Under the pieces are notes generated by a model, which was not told the origin of the DNA, ran no database searches, and was given only the letters and a program-made list of their open reading frames with translations. Positions 1 to 10,394 of a stretch of DNA of 64,000 nucleotides are shown in pieces. Origin of the DNA: Schistocephalus solidus. Its lineage: Eukaryota > Platyhelminthes > Cestoda > Diphyllobothriidea > Diphyllobothriidae. Numbering within the stretch: position 1 is the stretch's first letter; each line of letters starts with the position of its first letter. The stretch spans positions 36,489 to 100,488 of the forward strand of contig WEDG01011906.1 of the NCBI GenBank assembly GCA_017591395.1, given 5' to 3'. The translations under genes and the position numbers were made by a program.

Positions 1-690
1 AAGTGAATGGAGGCTGGTTTGAAGAAAAGGGACAGACAAGCGACTTGTAATTCCAGCGAAACATCGTTAAACGTGATTGAAGATACACAGCAAGGAGGTA
101 GTTGACGGAAGAGGGGCCACATGAGAGTATTCACAGAAATTACACGGATGCCCACAGAGAAATAACAGTTGTCAGAAAGCCTGTGGTAGCATTGAGGAAC
201 AACAATTTACCTTAAAATGTCAATTATAATTAAGATAGTATCATTGTCAATGCCATTTAGCGTTTCCTATAACTGCCATTTTCGCAGTACTAAGAGAGAG
301 TTTTGGTCGATTTATTTGCGCCAACTTCATCCTAATTTTGCCAAATTTTTCCGGACACTTGTACGAAGATATCGTGAGAAAGCTGTTCAAGAAGGAACAT
401 AAATACTTCGATAGCGTGTGGAATCAAATACCTAGGTGTCCTTCTTTCCGAACCAACTAACACATCTCGCATCAGCAAAGTGTATGGGGGCTTGTGATAT
501 CTGCTGTTGGGCAGTGTAGCCAAAGAAACACAACCGAAAGTTCCTAACTAGGAGGAACGCCGGATGAATGTCAAAACCATTTTCAATGCGGTTAGAACGA
601 AGAAGGGCGATCGCTGGAACAAGAAATTTATGCGTCTGACGTTTTGCCTTTTTGCTCGAGAGAATCCTCAGAGATAGTCGCTGATAAGGA
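1..690. other. unassigned sequence, no gene seen
   Basis: No open frame above about 60 codons, no recognisable domain and no repeat shared with the rest of the window was found here. It is probably old intergenic or intronic DNA. Confidence 0.5.
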
Positions 691-694
691 TGAC

Positions 695-830
695 GTTCAT
701 GGGATGCTTCAGATTTTCACTCGACTCTATCATAAGGGTCGTGAGCAACACAGGAGGTGACAGTCTGACTATCGTATTCAATGAGGTCCACATGTGCTCT
801 ACCGAATTAATAAGAGCATCGAAAATTGCC
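695..830 (-). repeat. fragment of the Z retrotransposon 3' end
   Basis: This stretch repeats, in the same orientation, the sequence at about 1,260-1,390. Both contain GTGAGCAACACAGGAGGTG followed by the matching text ACAGTC-GACT-TCG and a run ending in ATGAGGTCC. The second copy continues into a longer Z-type 3' UTR read on the minus strand, so this one is taken as a truncated copy of the same extreme 3' end. It carries no protein-coding potential. Confidence 0.6.
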
Positions 831-1014
831 TACTACTTGCGGTTTACCCCAAGATGTCGAGACATCACTCGCTGAATTTTCGGGCCGAGTTTAGAATCAA
901 ATGAACTTTAGAAAGCACACTTCGCGATGTGATGTTTCCTGTAAATAAGCCAATAGTTGAGTCAAACACCATCATAATCTGATGTAGTCACAGAGGATGG
1001 CTCCACGCACACAC

Positions 1015-1105
1015 AACCCACAGGAAAACGAGCTCAATGGTTGTTGGATTTTCAACCAAAAGCTCGCGGGTTCGAGCCTCGGGTGTTGGCACATTCTTCA
1101 CTCTA
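1015..1105 (+). repeat. tRNA-derived SINE head
   Basis: The sequence contains a perfect RNA polymerase III B-box (GGTTCGAGCC) preceded by CTCGCG. Upstream is an anticodon-arm-like stretch in which TTGGA and a TCCAA-like arm flank a loop reading TTTTCAA, which would give a TTC (Glu) anticodon. The A-box region (CTCAATGGTTG) is shortened, so this is not a working tRNA gene. A related copy with the same B-box and flanks (CTCGCGGGTTCGAGCCTCGG) lies at 17,030-17,100 on the other strand, which supports a dispersed SINE family. Confidence 0.65.
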
Positions 1106-1254
1106 ATCAACCTGACGAGTTTGGAAGTATAATGCTGCACTAGAAGTCCTTCCATGGAAGGTTAGAAAATAAGGGAAAAAACTGGTTCTTCGTATAGAAT
1201 GGTGGCCAGGCTCATGCAGAAGGTGACACGACCGCCAAAACACGAGCCTTATTA

Positions 1255-1660
1255 GCTTGATGTTTCAGATTTTCACTTAAATCCATCATATGGGCCGTGA
1301 GCAACACAGGAGGTGACAGTCCGACAGTCGCATCCAATGAGGTCCGCATGTGCCCTACAGTAAGGTGGTGCAAGGACGGCGATTTGCGTGCAAGAGTAGA
1401 CTTGCGATGCACCTACCGCATCCTTGCTTACTCCCCTACCTGTGCCCGATGCTATGACCAACTAGAGAAGACCGGAGGCAAGGGGGAGAGCGCAAACGGC
1501 TGGCGCGGCCGGAGCTCCCCACACTTGGCTCAGACTCCAATGGCGTAGAAATGCCATAAAGATCACATTAAGAAGTAGCCATTGCAGTCTGACTCTTAGT
1601 CCACTACTTACAAGTCTTCGTTGCTATGCCACTGTACGCCTAGCAACATTGGCAAGTTCT
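1255..1660 (-). repeat. Z retrotransposon 3' UTR copy
   Basis: Read on the minus strand, this matches the ~400-bp repeat at 10,395-10,880 (minus), 26,085-26,545 (plus) and 59,790-60,225 (plus). The shared order is GGCTAC-TCTTAATGTG, then a Gly/Ser-rich GC block, then CTCCGGTCTTCT, then GCACCACC near the 3' end. The repeat lies just downstream of the Z stop codon elsewhere in the window, so this is most simply a 5'-truncated Z insertion. Short open frames across it are chance. Confidence 0.7.
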
Positions 1661-1664
1661 GAAA

Positions 1665-4600
1665 CAGTAGTTTGATATCCCATGTCGAGGAGTCTAGTTT
1701 GTTGTATGTAAATAATCGACCGTGTCATGAAGCGTTGACGAGGAATGCATCATAGCATCTGAGAAAAAAATGTTAGGTTTTGTTGCGAGCCACTTTGGTA
1801 GTCAGTAAGTTGGGGTACCCCTGAGTGATACGAGGGAATCGCAGGGGAGTGCCCTCTTTGAGTACCCTAAGGAAGGATATAAAATCTGTTCCCCACATTC
1901 GTTGGTCGACCGGGCGATATTGCATCTGAGTTCTCCAGTGCAGACAATGTCACATTGATTTTGCATATCGGTGTTTTTATGCGGTTGATTGCGTAAGGGA
2001 CAAAGAAATGGATGGCCTCCAGTATATCTTTGGCTTTTTAAAGGCTGCATGCTATGTAGAACGCCGCTTGTCCATGTTCACGAAAACGAGGTCTTTGTCG
2101 AGCTTGATTTGCCTGAATGCACAAGGTAATGCACTTCGCATGACCTCCAAGTCATGAGGAAAGACACCACTTGGTGTCGGATAAGGCTCCTGATTGTCTC
2201 ATTCGCTTCTGTCTGAGAGAGGATTCATTCCACCGCTGCCAGCATGTTGACATGTTTGGAATCAGCTGGGTTGAATGGGACTTCCTGACGTAAAACCTGT
2301 ATTTGATCCTTCGTCAGCTCCTTTGAAGAGAGGTTTTGCACCGGTTTGTCGTATTTTGCCAACGCACAAGCAGATTTGTGCCGATCTCACCGATGAACTC
2401 ACAGCATCCGGTATTCTCTTGGTTAATCTGTTAACAGTACTTACGAAGCCTAGCGTGTCAATTTTGAAGGAGCACTCAGATCATTTTTCCGCTATGTTGA
2501 AATAATGTTAATCTCGTCAAATCCGAGTTTACCGTGAACTTGTATGAAACACATGTGAGCAAACAGTTATTTTCGAGGCACCTGCACAGAAACCAAATCT
2601 GCTCCAGAGGGTGAAGGCGTCCAATCGTCAGGCCAGTCGGAAGGCGTCGCACCCAAACTAGTTGCCAATGGAAGCGAAGAGGCAAATTCCAGGAAGATGT
2701 CGTGAAGAAGGATACACGATCAATAGCCCGAGGTTTAGGATACACTGTAATCCGTCGTCAGATAAGGGCTAGTGAGTTGCACAGGTGTTGCAGTATTTAT
2801 AGGGCATAGCTAATATGCTACCGTCTGCCTGCCGAAATTGGCAGCTCCAGAGGTCGCCTATATCACATCTCCTACGCATGCAAAACCCGAAACTCTTTCT
2901 ATTTGAAGTATGACTGGCGTGGGGATATGTAACATTGCCGAGCAATGCACCCACATCTACCTCTGGTCACCCTGACTTCGTTTGGCCTTCACAAAACGGT
3001 GGGTAGGGAATAGGATGAGTGAGGTGGACGTGGCGAAAGCCTGGTCAAAAAAAATGAGCGCAACAACGGTTTTCAGGCAACAATGAATAATTTAAGGGGA
3101 AATATAGTGGGTTTTGAGTAAACACAAGGCCCCTCTCTCTATCTCTCTCAATTCAAAATGTGTCACGATTGTGTTAAATCCACGCACGGCAAAAACTCAC
3201 GTCGGGCGGAAGTTTGGCGTGCGAAGAACCTGCTGAGGGGATCAAACAAACACCGGCTCGAGCTTTCCACGGATAGTTTGCTGGAAGGAAACCACGCAAA
3301 GGCACGGGGGTTGCACAATCACCAGACACCAGAGAGTTACACTGAACATCCACAGTGCCTCTCGGTGGCCGAATGGGTTGATTGGCTGACTTTTCTCGTG
3401 TTAGCATGAAAGCAGACCCAATAAACTACACTGTTAGGCAGGCTATAATAGTTCAGAGGCTGGGAATTAAGTAGGGTGACGAACTGACGGACGTAAAATC
3501 CATTTATTAGGTTTTATTTGTGGGGAAATTGAGAGAAAAGGTACTGCCCACAGTACAGGTGGCTTTGCACGAAAGTACGGTGAAATTTGAGTAAAGTTTG
3601 GGTTACGGTCAGGGTTCTGTGTGAAGGGTTAAGGTGTGAGTTAGGGCTAGCGGTGTCGTGGGGATAAAGAGCAAGCGTACGGTTCAGGGAAGGACAGGTT
3701 TCGGGGGTAGGACACAGGAATATTTCCCGTCCTGGAATTGTGCGCAGGGTCATCTTGGGCGTTGCGCTCCCATTCCCGAGCTATGCGTCTTGAAAAAAAA
3801 TGTAATTACGATACGTAATGGGGCGCTTGCCTGATTACTAATGTTATGCAGCCCTATCGATTTCGTAAATGATGGTTATAAACTACGCAATGCGGACAGC
3901 TATCCAGAGCCAATCCAGTGAGCATCGAGAGGTCTTTTTACAGGGACATTCATTTGCCAATAAAAAGGAAAATTTGCGCTTCGAGAAACAGCTGGGTAGG
4001 AGGACAGGAGAGATCGCTGGAAAAAGAATTTTATTACCGCGACGTAATGACTCTCCGAGAGCCGACTGATTAACGAGCGTAATGACCTCCTGCGCCTCCG
4101 AATTCAGTTGAGGAACGCGCGAACAAACATTATTTCCAAAGAGAGTATCAATGAGCCAAATGAGGGAGTGATGCTCGCAGCAATAACGGGAGTGATGAAA
4201 TAGCGGAAAGTAACGACTCCATTACTGGCCATAGAGAATAAATCATGACTGCTAACGACGAACAGGGGAAGTAGGAAGTATGGTAGGCAGGCACTTGCAT
4301 GGCAGCTGAATCCTACAAGTACTGCAACACTAGTTCTTCCGTCAATCTGGTTCATGGCGGTTGCTGATGATGGGTTCAAATGTGAATCCGCAATGTCAGG
4401 CAAAAACAAAGAAGTTCTCCAGCGATCATGCCTCTGTCTGCTCTAAACGAGCATTGTCTTCGGAGAATGCAGGTTGGAAATCCAGGTAGCAATACAAAAC
4501 ACGCGCGCGCGCATTAGCATAAAACGCAAATTACTATAAAAACGAGTACCATATAAAGGCTTTACCGTTAAATTCTTCATGAAGTATAACTGAATTCCGA

Positions 4601-5265
4601 TGTACATTTAAATTCAGGGTGGTTGAGTAGGAATGCGGCTAAGAGAATGGCCAATTAAAAGCGAGCTGGCTAGCGCATCCGAACTGACTTGGGATTACAA
4701 AACTTAGACAGGCATCGAAGGCTCGTGAGGAGATACCTTATCTTTAATTAATCCCTCCCAGACGCGGCTGGTTATGGAGGTAGGTTGAATTCTACTCAAT
4801 TAAAAGCCTGCAAGTTACCATGCCGGAAATGCCCGCTAAAATCCTATCCAAACAGTGGCTTTGTGTCAAGTGCACTTTACACGACAGGCCAGAACGAAGC
4901 TCATCCGGAAATCAACATAGTGGCATGTTGAGATAAACATGGGAGTAAGAGGGTTCCGCTACTCTGTCTTTTCATCCCCGCCTCCCCATCAAACCAGTCG
5001 TTACTTCCGTTGGAAAGAAGATCCGGGCAGCCCTTTACAAGGGGTGGCATGTATTGCAAACAAAAAACCATATTTGCCGCTCGCGGAGATGCTCTGTGAA
5101 CGAGAGCTCGCATAGACAGCACTTGGCCGGTTTGGCCGACGAATGCATCTTTTCAACACCATCTACAGTTCTGTCCGTACCTACCTCTGCGACTGAATAT
5201 CCTTTACTCCGCCTCCTCCAATTCCTGTCGATGCTACAATTTGGCTTCAAAGTCAAACCCTTTAA
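1665..5265. other. unassigned intergenic DNA
   Basis: Only short scattered open frames (under about 100 codons) occur and none shows a recognisable motif. A 42-bp stretch at 2,671-2,710 is shared with 21,175-21,216. A short alternating purine-pyrimidine run (CGCGCGCGC) lies near 4,502. No splice-flanked conserved exon was recognised. Confidence 0.5.
2671..2710 (+). repeat. short dispersed repeat, copy 1
   Basis: GAAGCGAAGAGGCAA is followed, after one variable base, by TTCCAGGAAGA and then TCGTGAAG. The same string occurs at 21,175-21,216 with only a few differences. Its parent element is not recognised. Confidence 0.55.
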
Positions 5266-5269
5266 TCAA

Positions 5270-5505
5270 CTGATGGTGGTGGTGGTGCGCATGGCCATCA
5301 TCATCATCGTCAGAGGGACATGACAGGAAGCCATCTTGCTTCGGCTTGCCCTACTATTAATACAGCTATTACTACAACCACCACCACCATTCAGGGTACA
5401 GGCTTTTCGTCTATACGGCCAATAACGTGAAAGATACTCGAACGGAAGCATTGACTACATAATAACCAGAGTGGTGGTGGTGATGGCGGTGGTGGAGTCG
5501 TACAA
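5270..5505. repeat. trinucleotide-rich tracts (TGG/CCA and ATC)
   Basis: Runs of TGG at about 5,273-5,287, ATC at about 5,297-5,309, CCA at about 5,378-5,392 and TGG/TGA again at about 5,471-5,495 lie within 230 bp. The TGG and CCA runs are mutually complementary and could pair. No gene is associated with them. Confidence 0.7.
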
Positions 5506-5739
5506 CGCAGCACGAAGACAGCAGGGCGTTCAAAGGTGGACCACGAGGGGATTAGGGCGATTCACGAAGTTATAGGCAGCTAACTCTCTCGGATGATGGA
5601 TAGGGGACATGCTACAAGGCTTTGTTGGGGCGGAGGTAGAGGAGAGCAGGACAATTATTTAGCGTTCTTTGCCATGGAGTAAGGAGGATTCACGCAGACG
5701 TGCTAGGGCGCTCTCTCTCTCACTCCCTCTGGGGTCCTG

Positions 5740-7890
5740 TACCAATCAACCGAGGTTTTTATTCAGATGGTTCAGGAGATGCGGTTGGGATTCGATCGCC
5801 TCCTCAATACGTGAAACGTAGGCAACCGCATTTTTCCAAAACACACCTTTTTTAGATTGGTTACGGCTGCGATCTTGTCTGATCTAGCCGGCCTCGACAA
5901 TTTCACAAACTGTACCTTTCCACGCCTCCATGTCTTGCCTAACCGTGTCGAGCCAGGTTTTTAGTTGACCTCCTGTTCGACGCCTCCAAGTGGGAAAAGG
6001 CGCCGGATCGAAAAACAGTAGAACTGAGCTTGTAAGACGGGCGACGGAGGACGTGCCCAAACCACCTTAGTCATCTTTCTGGGATGACCTGAGATATCCT
6101 CGCGATATTGTCGCAGCTAGTGCAGATTGCCTCGTTCGAGACGTAGTCGGTATACTTCACTCGAAGGATGGTCCTCAGACAAAGATGGTCAAATACCTCA
6201 AGCCTTCGCTCATCTTCCAAGCACAAAGCCCAGCATTCACAACCGCATAGGAGGACCGACCGGACGGATGCATGGTACATGCGGATCCTCGTGGCGACGG
6301 AGATGTCGCGTCAGTTTCATAGGCAATTTCTAAGGATCGAGAAAACCCGGCGAGCAGCGTAGATTCGGGAGACAATGCCGTCCTTACTCTGTGCACTAGG
6401 CAGCATCCTCGCCCCGAGGTACTTGAAACTGTCTACTTCTTCAAGTTAACAGCCATGAATCCCTAGGGGTGCTTTCTCCGGACGAAGGATGCACCTAGAA
6501 AACAATTTGGTCTTCCCAGTGTTTATGGATAGGCCAACCGAGGTAGCGATCTCATTCACTCGCGATACCGCAGACTGTAGATCACCAAACGTCGAGGCTA
6601 GCAGGGCGATATCGTCACCGTAGTCTCGGTCAGTCAGGCGGCGTCCCGGTGCAAATTCCACACCGTCAGAACCGTGTAGAGCCCTTTCCAAGAATCCACT
6701 CAATAGCGTAGTTGAATAAAATAGGTTACAGGCTGCAGCCTTGTCAAATACCAGATCGCGTATCGAAGGGTTGGGGGAGATTGTTATGTACGAGGACTCA
6801 CGCAGTGGTGGAGCGATAGTAGGCCTTGATTTTGGTCGGCACACCATCTAGTTCCATTAATCACCACAGGAACTCACGATGAACCGAATCTAACGCAGCG
6901 GTGAAGTCAATAAAGCAGACGGCCGTCAGTTGCTGGTAGCCATGGCTGAATTTTAGAATGTGCCTGAGTAAATATCTGGTTCACGCATCCACGCTCAGCT
7001 CGGAATCCGGCTTGGTTGGACCTCGTCTAAGAGTCACGTACAGACTAAAACCATCTGAGAATGACAATAGTGAAGACCTTCGTAGCAATGTCGATGAGGC
7101 TAATGCCGCAGTATTTCGCACACTTTGTCTTATCTCCCTGCTGGAAGACAGGCAAGAGGATGTCCGAACCCCAGTCATCAGGAACTATTTCGTCACTCCA
7201 CACTTGCTCAATCACCTCATGAGGCCGGGGCGCCAGTGTCGACACACGCCTTGAATACCGTCCTCTCTGGGTACCTGTGTATCTAGCCGACTTTGCTATC
7301 ATGTTCCGGCGTTGGCGGAAGGAAGCATCGTTGCGGGACCGGGCTCGAGCTGCGGCACCGCTGGGTGAATCCGAGAATAGTCTCAGCTGCTCCATAGACG
7401 GATGTCTTCAGTGATGAAAATTGATCACTGCTTTCTCTGTCCGCTCGGGTCGTAAAAAGGGACCGGATTGCTGTGTTCAGGGCCTCGGCAGTGCTGGGTT
7501 GCCGGATTTTTTTGCGATATCAAGGCGTCTCGCACGTGGCATATTGGGTGCAGATGACAGGTGAACTTTCAGGCGTGTGCAAACGAGAACACGGTCAGAC
7601 CCATTGGCGTTACCAGTTTCGGCACCACGCATCGATCTGCTATCGTGAACCCAGCTGCGGAACCTTGGACCAACTAGGATGTAGTCGAGGTGACTTGCGG
7701 TATGACCGTCGTTTGAATAACAAGTCAGTAGATGTTTGTGGCCGTGCTGGAAGCGCGTGCTCATGACAAACAGTCGGTTCTGATCAGCCAAATTCAGCAT
7801 CCTCTCACCATTGCATCGAGAGCCAAGCCCAAACCGTCCAATGAGGTGACTGTTTGACGAGTCTCCGGTTCCAGTACTACCATTACGTGT
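5740..7890 (-). mobile_element. decayed RTE-like non-LTR retrotransposon, 5'-truncated
   Basis: Read on the minus strand, pieces of one endonuclease-reverse transcriptase polyprotein follow in the right order. The last third of an AP-endonuclease-like domain lies at about 7,477-7,880 and includes HLDYILVGPRFRSW and a GSDR in place of the usual SDH. The N-terminal RT region is at about 7,045-7,395 (VWSDEIVPDDWGSDILLPVF, then GISLIDIATKVF). The RT palm is at 6,446-6,760, with its catalytic box YGDD at 6,611-6,622 followed by IALLAS and SVGLSINTGKTKLF. The post-RT region at 6,071-6,400 contains ASVRSVLLCGCECW and LCLRTILRVKYTDYVSNE. The pieces are in different frames with stops, so the element is dead. 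The order and motifs fit the RTE clade of flatworms (SR2-like). The 5' end is missing: upstream of about 7,880 the sequence becomes Z 3' UTR. A second copy lies at 27,850-29,070. Confidence 0.85.
6446..6847 (-). pseudogene. RTE-like reverse transcriptase palm fragment
   Basis: This 133-codon open stretch covers RT motif 5 and the surrounding region. Residues DRDYGDDIALLAS carry both catalytic aspartates. The residue between Tyr and the Asp pair is Gly (codon GGT), whereas Ala is usual in non-LTR retrotransposon RTs. The stretch SVGLSINTGKTKLFS downstream is typical of the conserved region after the palm in RTE elements. The N-terminal 30 or so residues upstream of the matched region do not resemble RT, so the methionine is not a real start. 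The fragment belongs to the element at 5,740-7,890. Confidence 0.8.
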
Positions 7891-8181
7891 ACGACGTACA
7901 CGACCTGGCCCCCCAAACACAAGCACCAGGATTTCACACAACGGCTGAAATCTCTTATATGTGAGAGTGCCGGAGGTCACGATAGGAAGGAGCCACCTCA
8001 ACCTGACTCTCAGACCACTAGTCAACCACTCCACACAACACACAATGGACTGACTGCGAGGTCTAAGTGTAATTGTTAGTTGGCAACCTTCCAACCGACG
8101 GCGCTTATCGCCCCATGATATTTTCAAGCTCAGATCACACATGCAACAGAGAAGCCACAGGGAGAAGGAGCCGAGGATCAT
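7477..8181 (-). pseudogene. chance fusion frame: Z 3' UTR joined to RTE endonuclease
   Basis: A 234-codon open frame runs across an element boundary. Its first ~95 codons (8,181 to about 7,895) are translated Z 3' UTR; the same DNA repeat occurs at 10,395-10,880 and elsewhere, where it is non-coding. The remaining ~135 codons are the C-terminal part of an RTE endonuclease, including SSNSHLIGRFGLGSRC, LLTCYSNDGHTASHLDYILV and GSDRVLVCTRLKVHL. The expected catalytic SDH histidine is replaced by Arg. The frame stops at 7,477 and RT continues in another frame. There is no reason to think the joined frame is expressed. Confidence 0.75.
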
Positions 8182-8301
8182 ACTTGCCTCTCAATCAGCT
8201 ATGCAGACTGAGAACACGTATTTTGTAGTGTTGCGTAGAATCATGTGAGGTGCAAAGGCTGATGAAGAGAGATGTAGTGTTGTGGTATAGCTGGCGGCGT
8301 T

Positions 8302-8680
8302 CTACCGCAGGTTTTCATGGAGACGCATGTGACCTAAGAGACCGATGCGTTGGCAGTGCGGACAGTTGAGTCGAGTGCAGCGGATGTTTTTAGTGCTGCA
8401 GGCAATAGTTCACCAGCCTCTGTGTGATGGAGTCACAGGTGACCGACCAGGCCGATGTGCGATCGCAATGAGGACAGGTTAGTACCGAGTCCCCATCGCT
8501 GGTACTGGGGGCGGTGGTGGTATTAGACGTAGCAGGTGGCAGGTAGTCGGAGGTGGCTACTGAGGTGGTGGGAGTGGGGCGAATGGTGTTCGTCGGCGCT
8601 ATCGGCGCAGGGGGTGGAGGAGGGAGGATGGTGTCGGCGATCATGGGCGGCGGAGCATCGATGAAGTTGTTCCGAAGACT
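8302..8680 (-). pseudogene. C-terminal zinc-finger-like tail of Z polyprotein
   Basis: The open frame begins before 8,644 in the frame reading NFIDAPPPMIADTILPPPP and runs into a Pro/Thr/Ser-rich linker. Next comes a finger-like CPHCDRT motif at about 8,455-8,475. A frame change follows near 8,390, where the plus-strand text gives a second finger, CPHCQRIGLLGHMRLHENLR, ending at the TAG at 8,302-8,304. The second finger lacks a few residues between its Cys and His pairs. Such fingers at the RT C-terminus are probably nucleic-acid binding, by analogy with other retrotransposon finger domains. Confidence 0.75.
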
Positions 8681-9048
8681 TCCAGTGGGACTGCGTCGGA
8701 TTCCGGTGTTTTCCCGCAGGACATCTGTTGCACGGCCTGGATGGTTTCTGCTAGGGAAGGCGGCAGATCCAGGTCCTTGTTCATGTTCACTTGAGGGAGC
8801 TGGTCAATGGCAGCATCGAAGATGGCTGATGAGCATTTAAGGACGATGCTGAAGTACTCGGCCCAGCGCTTCAGAATTTGGGATTTCTCTGTCAGAAGTA
8901 TTGTGCCATCAGAGCTGAGCAGCGGTGCGGTCCTCTTGATGCAGGGGCCATAGATGGCCTTGATGGCTTTGAAGAATTTTTTCCTTTCATTGCGGTCCGC
9001 AAACCCATGGATTTCCTCAGCAGTTCGGACCACCCAGGCGTCCTGCAT
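8675..9048 (-). pseudogene. Z endonuclease-RT linker fragment
   Basis: This open stretch matches the region between endonuclease and reverse transcriptase in the Z family. It includes NERKKFFKAIKAIYGP, a short strand motif around LLSSDGTILLTEKSQILKRW, then HCxE-like spacing replaced by AEYFSIVLKCSSA, and the start of RT motif 0 (MSCGKTPESDAVPLEVF). The following residues (GTTSSMLRRP) are out of frame with the tail and mark the deletion joint. Confidence 0.75.
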
Positions 9049-9059
9049 CTCCCGCAGTC

Positions 9060-9870
9060 ATTGCTTTACAAGGAGGCGGCACCTGAATAAGTCTGCTTTG
9101 GGGACGTCAGTCCGAAGGTCCATGTAGGCTTTTTTAGTCCATTCTTCTCCTCGGCATCGCGGATCGCCTTGGTTACCAGCACGTCCTGTCAATCTCGCTT
9201 TCGGACGAGAACACAGTCCAGCAGCTGCCACTGCCACGACCGAAGGTAGAAGGTGTTGGTCAGAATAAGGCAGTGTTCAGCGCAGGTTCGTAGGAGAAGA
9301 AGACCGTTGTCATTGAAGCCAGCGAGACCATGGGGACCCAGCACTCCTCTCCACGAGGCACGGTCTGTGCCGACGCGGGCGTTTAGTCACCAAGGACAAT
9401 TAACTTATCCGCCTTCGGCGCAGTCGCCAAGAGGGAGTGTAGATCGTCGTAGAATTCGTCCTTCGCCGCATCAGAGCTCGTCATTGGGGGAGCGTAGGCA
9501 CTGATGATGGTGGCGAATTTGTCTCCCCAAAGAGGCAGGTGGAGGCTCATAAGACGATCATTGATACCCTGCGGCAGACAGGGCAGACGTCCCACGATGC
9601 CGTTCCGAATGGCAAAGGCGACACCAGCGTCGCGTCGCTCTGCCTTTGGTCGGCCGCTCCAGAAGAAGGTGTAGCCGGGACCCACATCCTCCAGCTGACT
9701 CTGCTCAGAGAATAGGGTCTCGCTGAGAGCAGCAATGTCCACCTTGTAGCGCGGCAGTTCCCGAGCGACTAGTGCCATCCTACGTTCCCATCAGTTGCTC
9801 CTAGGATTATCTAAAGGGAACGAACATTCCAGGCTGCTAGTGTGAGCGGACTCACTCGAGCAGCCCGGAG
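9060..9870 (-). pseudogene. Z AP-like endonuclease fragment
   Basis: The clearest part is 9,383-9,778. It shows [10 protein letters not shown] (catalytic Glu region), [20 protein letters not shown], and ADKLIVLGD, where the conserved GDFN motif is cut by a stop. Downstream (9,060-9,383) the frame resumes with [20 protein letters not shown], the counterpart of the GPHG-N-NG-LL region. Upstream, 9,779-9,870 contains the out-of-frame start of the domain. The enzyme would nick target DNA to prime reverse transcription; this copy is broken. Confidence 0.75.
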
Positions 9871-9879
9871 GGTATGGCG

Positions 9880-10390
9880 CGGGGGATGGGGACGGGGATA
9901 TTTGTTTGTTTGAGTTTTAGGACCATGTATTTTGCGATCTGCGAGCCGCGGCCGGCTGCAGAAGACGTGATAACCAGCATTGGTTTAGGTAAACTTTTCT
10001 AGCCCCTTCCCTTGTGAGGAGGCAAGCAGTGCTGCCAAACTCCACTACGGCTCACGGTTTTGTTTTAGTGAGAAAGCGAGCAGAGTTAGCCAGGGACGCC
10101 TTCGGGGTTGTTATCGTGCCCCTCGTACGACTTTTTGAAAGGGGGAGGTGGAAGTTCGAGAGTCAGACATACCGGGTGTGGAGGCACACACAGCACCGGA
10201 AACCCTCACCTGTTTTAGCCCACTGGTCATGGCGGTTGCTCGTGGTGTGGCCGCTGGGAAGAGCCCAGCTACGAGGAGCCACAGTTGAGAGTTGGAAATC
10301 AGTTAGAGGCGGCCACAGGAGCATTCACCACTTGTACGAGACAAATGGAGCGACCAAATGCTATCTGTGCGGCGCTATTTTTAACTAGTA
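9880..10390. other. unassigned; one 124-codon plus-strand ORF
   Basis: An open frame at 10,014-10,388 (plus) codes for an Arg-rich protein with no motif I recognise; it ends with CYLCGAIFN. It lies between the start of a Z endonuclease and a Z 3' UTR, both on the minus strand. It could be the complement of the Z 5' UTR or a chance frame. I do not claim it as a gene. Confidence 0.3.
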
Positions 10391-10394
10391 CCCC

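Larger units (their letters stand above)
7890..9870 (-). mobile_element. Z non-LTR retrotransposon with reverse transcriptase deleted
   Basis: On the minus strand the order is as follows. An AP-endonuclease-like domain runs from about 9,870 to 9,060 ([50 protein letters not shown]). The endonuclease-RT linker is at 9,048-8,675 (RKKFFKAIKAIYGP, KSQILKRWAEYF, MSCGKTPESDAVPLEVF). Next comes directly the Pro/Thr-rich tail with C2H2-like fingers at 8,680-8,302, and then the 3' UTR repeat at about 8,120-7,890. The whole RT palm expected between PLEVF and the tail is missing, and the frame shifts at the junction near 8,670. Additional frameshifts lie in the endonuclease around 9,050-9,383. The element is therefore a non-autonomous deletion derivative or a decayed copy. 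Confidence 0.85.

Noticed and set aside
1020..1105. functional tRNA gene
   Set aside because: The A-box and D-arm region is shortened, no acceptor stem can be paired, and a related copy occurs elsewhere, so a SINE fits better.
8390..8644. proline-rich zinc-finger host protein
   Set aside because: The same tail follows reverse transcriptase sequence in the Z family and is linked here to Z endonuclease and Z 3' UTR.
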